DNA of 8,313 bases from JBJXHB01 sp046160725 (GTDB lineage Bacteria; Pseudomonadota; Gammaproteobacteria; Burkholderiales; Burkholderiaceae_C). The position numbers were made by a program, and so were the translations under genes. The stretch lies in contig JBJXHB010000244.1 in NCBI GenBank assembly GCA_046160725.1, positions 1 through 8,313 on the forward strand, read 5' to 3'. The notes beneath the pieces are model-generated. The model saw only the letters and a list, made by a program, of their open reading frames with translations. It did not search any database and was not told the origin of the DNA. Below are positions 6,048-8,313 of this stretch, in pieces (position 1 is the stretch's first letter; every line of letters starts with the position of its first letter).

Positions 6048-7622
6048 ATGCACGAATCCCTCGTCCAGCAGATCCTGTGGAACCGGCTGATCGCCGTCGT
6101 CGAGGAGCAGGCCAACGTGCTGCGCAAGACGGCCTTCGGGCCGATCACGCGCGAGGCCGGCGACCTCTCGGCCGGCGTCTACGACACCCGGGGCCGCATG
6201 CTTGCCCAGGCCGTCACCGGCACGCCAGGCCATGTCAACACCATGGCCACGGCGGTGGCGCACTTCCTGGAGCGGTTTCCGCCGGCCACGCTGACGCCGG
6301 GCGACGTGCTGGTGACCAACGACCCCTGGATGGGCACCGGCCACCTGTTCGACTTCGTGATGGTCACGCCGGCGTTCATGAACGGGCGGCTGATCGGCTA
6401 CTTCGCGTCCACCTGCCATGTCATCGACATCGGTGGCCGCGGCTTCGTCGCCGAGGCCCTGTCGGTGCACGAGGAGGGCCTGTACGTGCCGCACCTGAAG
6501 CTGATGGACCAGGGCCGGCCGAACGAGACGCTGCTGGCCATCATCATGGCCAACACCCGCGAGCCGATGCAGGTGCGCGGCGACCTGATGAGCCTGGTCA
6601 GCTGCAATGAGATCGCCACGCGGCGCCTGGCCGCGATGCTGACCGAATACAGGCTGGATGAGCTGGACAGCCTGGGCGAGCACATCCTGTCCACCTCCCG
6701 CCAGGCCATGCGCGAGGCCATCGCTCGGCTGCCGCGCGGCCGCTTCGAGGCCCGCATGACGCTGGATGGCTACGAGAGCGAGATCGTGCTCAGGGCGGCC
6801 ATGACCATCGACGACGACGGCCTGGTGATTGACTATGCCGGCAGCTCGCCGGCGTCGCGCTATGGCATCAACTCGCCCAAGTGCTACACCGACGCCTACA
6901 CCAGCTTCGGCGTCAAGTGCCTGGTCGGGCCGGACATACCCAACAACGCCGGCTCGCTGGAGGTGGTGCAGGTGCGCGCGCCGCAGGACTCCATCGTGCA
7001 CCCGCTGTTCCCGCGGCCGGTGACGGCGCGCCATGTCATCGGCCAGATGCTGCCGGAGCTGGTCTTCGGCTGCTTCGACCAGCCCCTGCGCGGCCAGGTG
7101 CCGGCCGAGGGCGCCGGCAGCATGTGGGTGCTGGGCCTGACCGGCGGCCCGCAGGTCGAGGGCGCGCGGCCGGATGCGCGGCGCTTCAACTGCATCAGCA
7201 TCGGCATCGGCGGCATGGGCGGGCGGCCCGGCAAGCCGGGGCTGTCCACCACCGCCTTCCCGAGCGGCGTGGGCGCGATACCGGTGGAGATCACCGAGTC
7301 GCAGTCGCCACTGCTGTTCCGGCGCCGCGAGTTCGCCGAGGGCTCGGCGGGCGGCGGTACGCACGCCGGCGGCATGGGCGCCATCATCGAAGTCGAGAAC
7401 CTCGACGACGCGCCCTTCGCCATCGCCTGCGCCACCTTCGACCGCCGCCACAACCCGGCGCGGGGCCGTGCCGGTGGCGCGGACGGCGCGGTGGGCCGGG
7501 TCTGGCTGAGCGACGGCACCGTGCTGCCCGGAAAGGCCACGTATGTGGTGCCGGCCGGGCAGACACTGAGCGCGCAGATGCCCGGCGGTGGGGGCTACGG
7601 GCCGGCGGGCCCGTCGGACTGA
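6048..7622 (+). CDS. Hydantoinase B / oxoprolinase family protein (HyuB-like)
   Basis: A 524-residue protein of the HyuB family. Relatives form the B subunit of ATP-dependent hydantoinases, the C-terminal half of 5-oxoprolinase, and subunits of acetone and acetophenone carboxylases, normally partnered with HyuA, which carries the ATPase fold. Features in order: an N-terminal helix NRLIAVVEEQANVLRKTAF (12-30), SAGVYDTRGRMLAQ (41-54), NDPWMGTGHLFDF (91-103, equivalent to NDPYxGGTHLPD), CHVIDIGG (123-130), EGLYVPHLKL (143-152), NNAGSLEVVQVRAPQ (299-313) and the terminal PGGGGYG (512-518). The length is complete for a stand-alone subunit. The frame is open to an ATG at 5985 inside the flavoenzyme gene, but the family N-terminus begins almost at the ATG at 6048, so that start is preferred. 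No HyuA lies on either side. The substrate is unknown; neighbours suggest a role in breaking down an organic acid or amide. Confidence 0.9.
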   Translation: MHESLVQQILWNRLIAVVEEQANVLRKTAFGPITREAGDLSAGVYDTRGRMLAQAVTGTPGHVNTMATAVAHFLERFPPATLTPGDVLVTNDPWMGTGHLFDFVMVTPAFMNGRLIGYFASTCHVIDIGGRGFVAEALSVHEEGLYVPHLKLMDQGRPNETLLAIIMANTREPMQVRGDLMSLVSCNEIATRRLAAMLTEYRLDELDSLGEHILSTSRQAMREAIARLPRGRFEARMTLDGYESEIVLRAAMTIDDDGLVIDYAGSSPASRYGINSPKCYTDAYTSFGVKCLVGPDIPNNAGSLEVVQVRAPQDSIVHPLFPRPVTARHVIGQMLPELVFGCFDQPLRGQVPAEGAGSMWVLGLTGGPQVEGARPDARRFNCISIGIGGMGGRPGKPGLSTTAFPSGVGAIPVEITESQSPLLFRRREFAEGSAGGGTHAGGMGAIIEVENLDDAPFAIACATFDRRHNPARGRAGGADGAVGRVWLSDGTVLPGKATYVVPAGQTLSAQMPGGGGYGPAGPSD

Positions 7623-7651
7623 TCCCCGGGCACAGCAGGGCATCCGGGATC
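7621..7651 (+). terminator. Possible stem-loop after the HyuB gene
   Basis: Bases 7621-7629 (GATCCCCGG) pair with 7644-7651 (CCGGGATC) apart from one bulged C, leaving a 14-base loop. It overlaps the HyuB stop codon and lies well upstream of the katG promoter. There is no T-tract, so it may be a weak or Rho-assisted terminator, or an mRNA-stabilising hairpin. Confidence 0.28.
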
Positions 7652-7701
7652 GAGCCCCCAGGGCCGCTGGCGCGGTCTGTGCGACTGCGCTCCGAGGCGG
7701 C

Positions 7702-7738
7702 TCCACAAGACGCTATCGGCGATATAGCGGCAATTGTG
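7702..7738 (+). promoter_or_regulatory. OxyR-like operator upstream of katG
   Basis: OxyR sites consist of four tetranucleotides, ATAG-N7-CTAT-N7-ATAG-N7-CTAT. Here the central pair is perfect: CTAT at 7713-7716, seven bases, then ATAG at 7724-7727, extended to the inverted repeat CGCTAT/ATAGCG at 7711-7729. The outer tetranucleotides (TCCA at 7702-7705 and TGTG at 7735-7738) match poorly. A further CGCTAT at 7742-7747 is not in the OxyR spacing. The site ends immediately before a -35-like element, where OxyR is known to activate E. coli katG. Position and gene identity make peroxide-responsive control likely, but the match is only half complete. Confidence 0.45.
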
Positions 7739-7767
7739 TTGCGCTATTGGGCGCCGGTTTCTACAGT
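7739..7767 (+). promoter_or_regulatory. Putative sigma70-type katG promoter
   Basis: TTGCGC at 7739-7744 and TACAGT at 7762-7767 are separated by exactly 17 bp. The -10 matches four of six consensus bases and the -35 three of six, a weak promoter of the kind that needs an activator. The OxyR-like site abuts the -35. Transcription would start near 7774, giving a leader of about 30 bases. Confidence 0.4.
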
Positions 7768-7789
7768 GGCCCGACCGCTACAGAAACCG
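7755..7789. repeat. Inverted repeat across the katG promoter and leader
   Basis: CGGTTTCT (7755-7762) and AGAAACCG (7782-7789) are perfect 8-bp inverted arms separated by 19 bp. Just inside them CTACAG occurs twice as a direct repeat (7761-7766 and 7778-7783). The dyad spans the predicted -10 and transcription start, so as DNA it could be a second operator; as RNA it would be only partly transcribed. The function is unknown. Confidence 0.4.
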
Positions 7790-7794
7790 ATCGC

Positions 7795-7800
7795 AAAGGA
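7795..7800 (+). promoter_or_regulatory. Ribosome binding site of katG
   Basis: AAAGGA ends five bases before the ATG at 7806, at normal spacing. It is preceded by an A-rich segment and followed by five cytosines. It supports the katG start chosen. Confidence 0.7.
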
Positions 7801-7805
7801 CCCCC

Positions 7806-8313
<508 letters not shown>

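Noticed and set aside
5283..7706. An 807-codon open frame on the minus strand opposite the flavoenzyme and HyuB genes
   Set aside because: It crosses two well-supported genes and the intergenic gap. Its composition is low complexity (Arg, Ala, Gly, His) and no motif is seen; it is a shadow of codon bias.
7742..7747. Third CGCTAT as a full OxyR tetranucleotide partner
   Set aside because: It lies 16 bases after the ATAG rather than seven, so it does not complete the OxyR consensus. It is noted only as a related hexamer.

Overview
The window is high-GC DNA with strongly GC-rich third codon positions, dense protein genes and short intergenic gaps. This fits a high-GC proteobacterium; Burkholderiales or Xanthomonadales are the best guesses from gene style (an OmpR-type winged helix fused to an ATPase, and catalase-peroxidase behind an OxyR-like site). 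The guess is inference: no rRNA, tRNA or other taxonomic marker is present. I see no mobile element, CRISPR array, RNA gene or attachment site, and no stretch over 300 bases without a gene.

Layout. (1) 1-2327, plus strand: the C-terminal bulk of a large signal-transduction ATPase/transcriptional regulator. It is cut by the left edge just after what looks like the end of its winged-helix DNA-binding domain. (2) 2385-4673, minus strand: a two-gene operon of an RraA/HMG-aldolase-like protein followed 6 bp later by an AMP-forming acyl-CoA synthetase of CaiC-like type. This operon converges on the regulator. (3) 4674-4840: a 167-bp divergent regulatory region. (4) 4841-7622, plus strand: an FMN-dependent alpha-hydroxy-acid oxidase/dehydrogenase and, 25 bp later, a hydantoinase B/oxoprolinase (HyuB) subunit without a HyuA partner in view. 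(5) 7623-7805: a 183-bp intergenic region with an OxyR-like operator, a sigma70-like promoter and a good ribosome binding site. (6) 7806-8313, plus strand: the first 169 codons of katG, cut by the right edge.

How the genes may work together. The divergent four-gene block looks like a small-molecule catabolic module. The flavoenzyme would oxidise a 2-hydroxy acid to a 2-oxo acid, the RraA-like protein could cleave or decarboxylate an oxo acid, the ligase would make a CoA thioester, and HyuB belongs to an ATP-dependent amide or carboxylation family. The exact substrate cannot be read from the sequence. The flavoenzyme is unusual: both active-site tyrosines of the glycolate oxidase family are replaced by phenylalanine and a bulky pocket tryptophan by glycine. 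That suggests an atypical, perhaps larger, substrate. If it uses O2 it would release H2O2, which the adjacent peroxide-inducible katG could remove; this link is speculative because katG has its own promoter. The module has no local transporter and no dedicated regulator in view.
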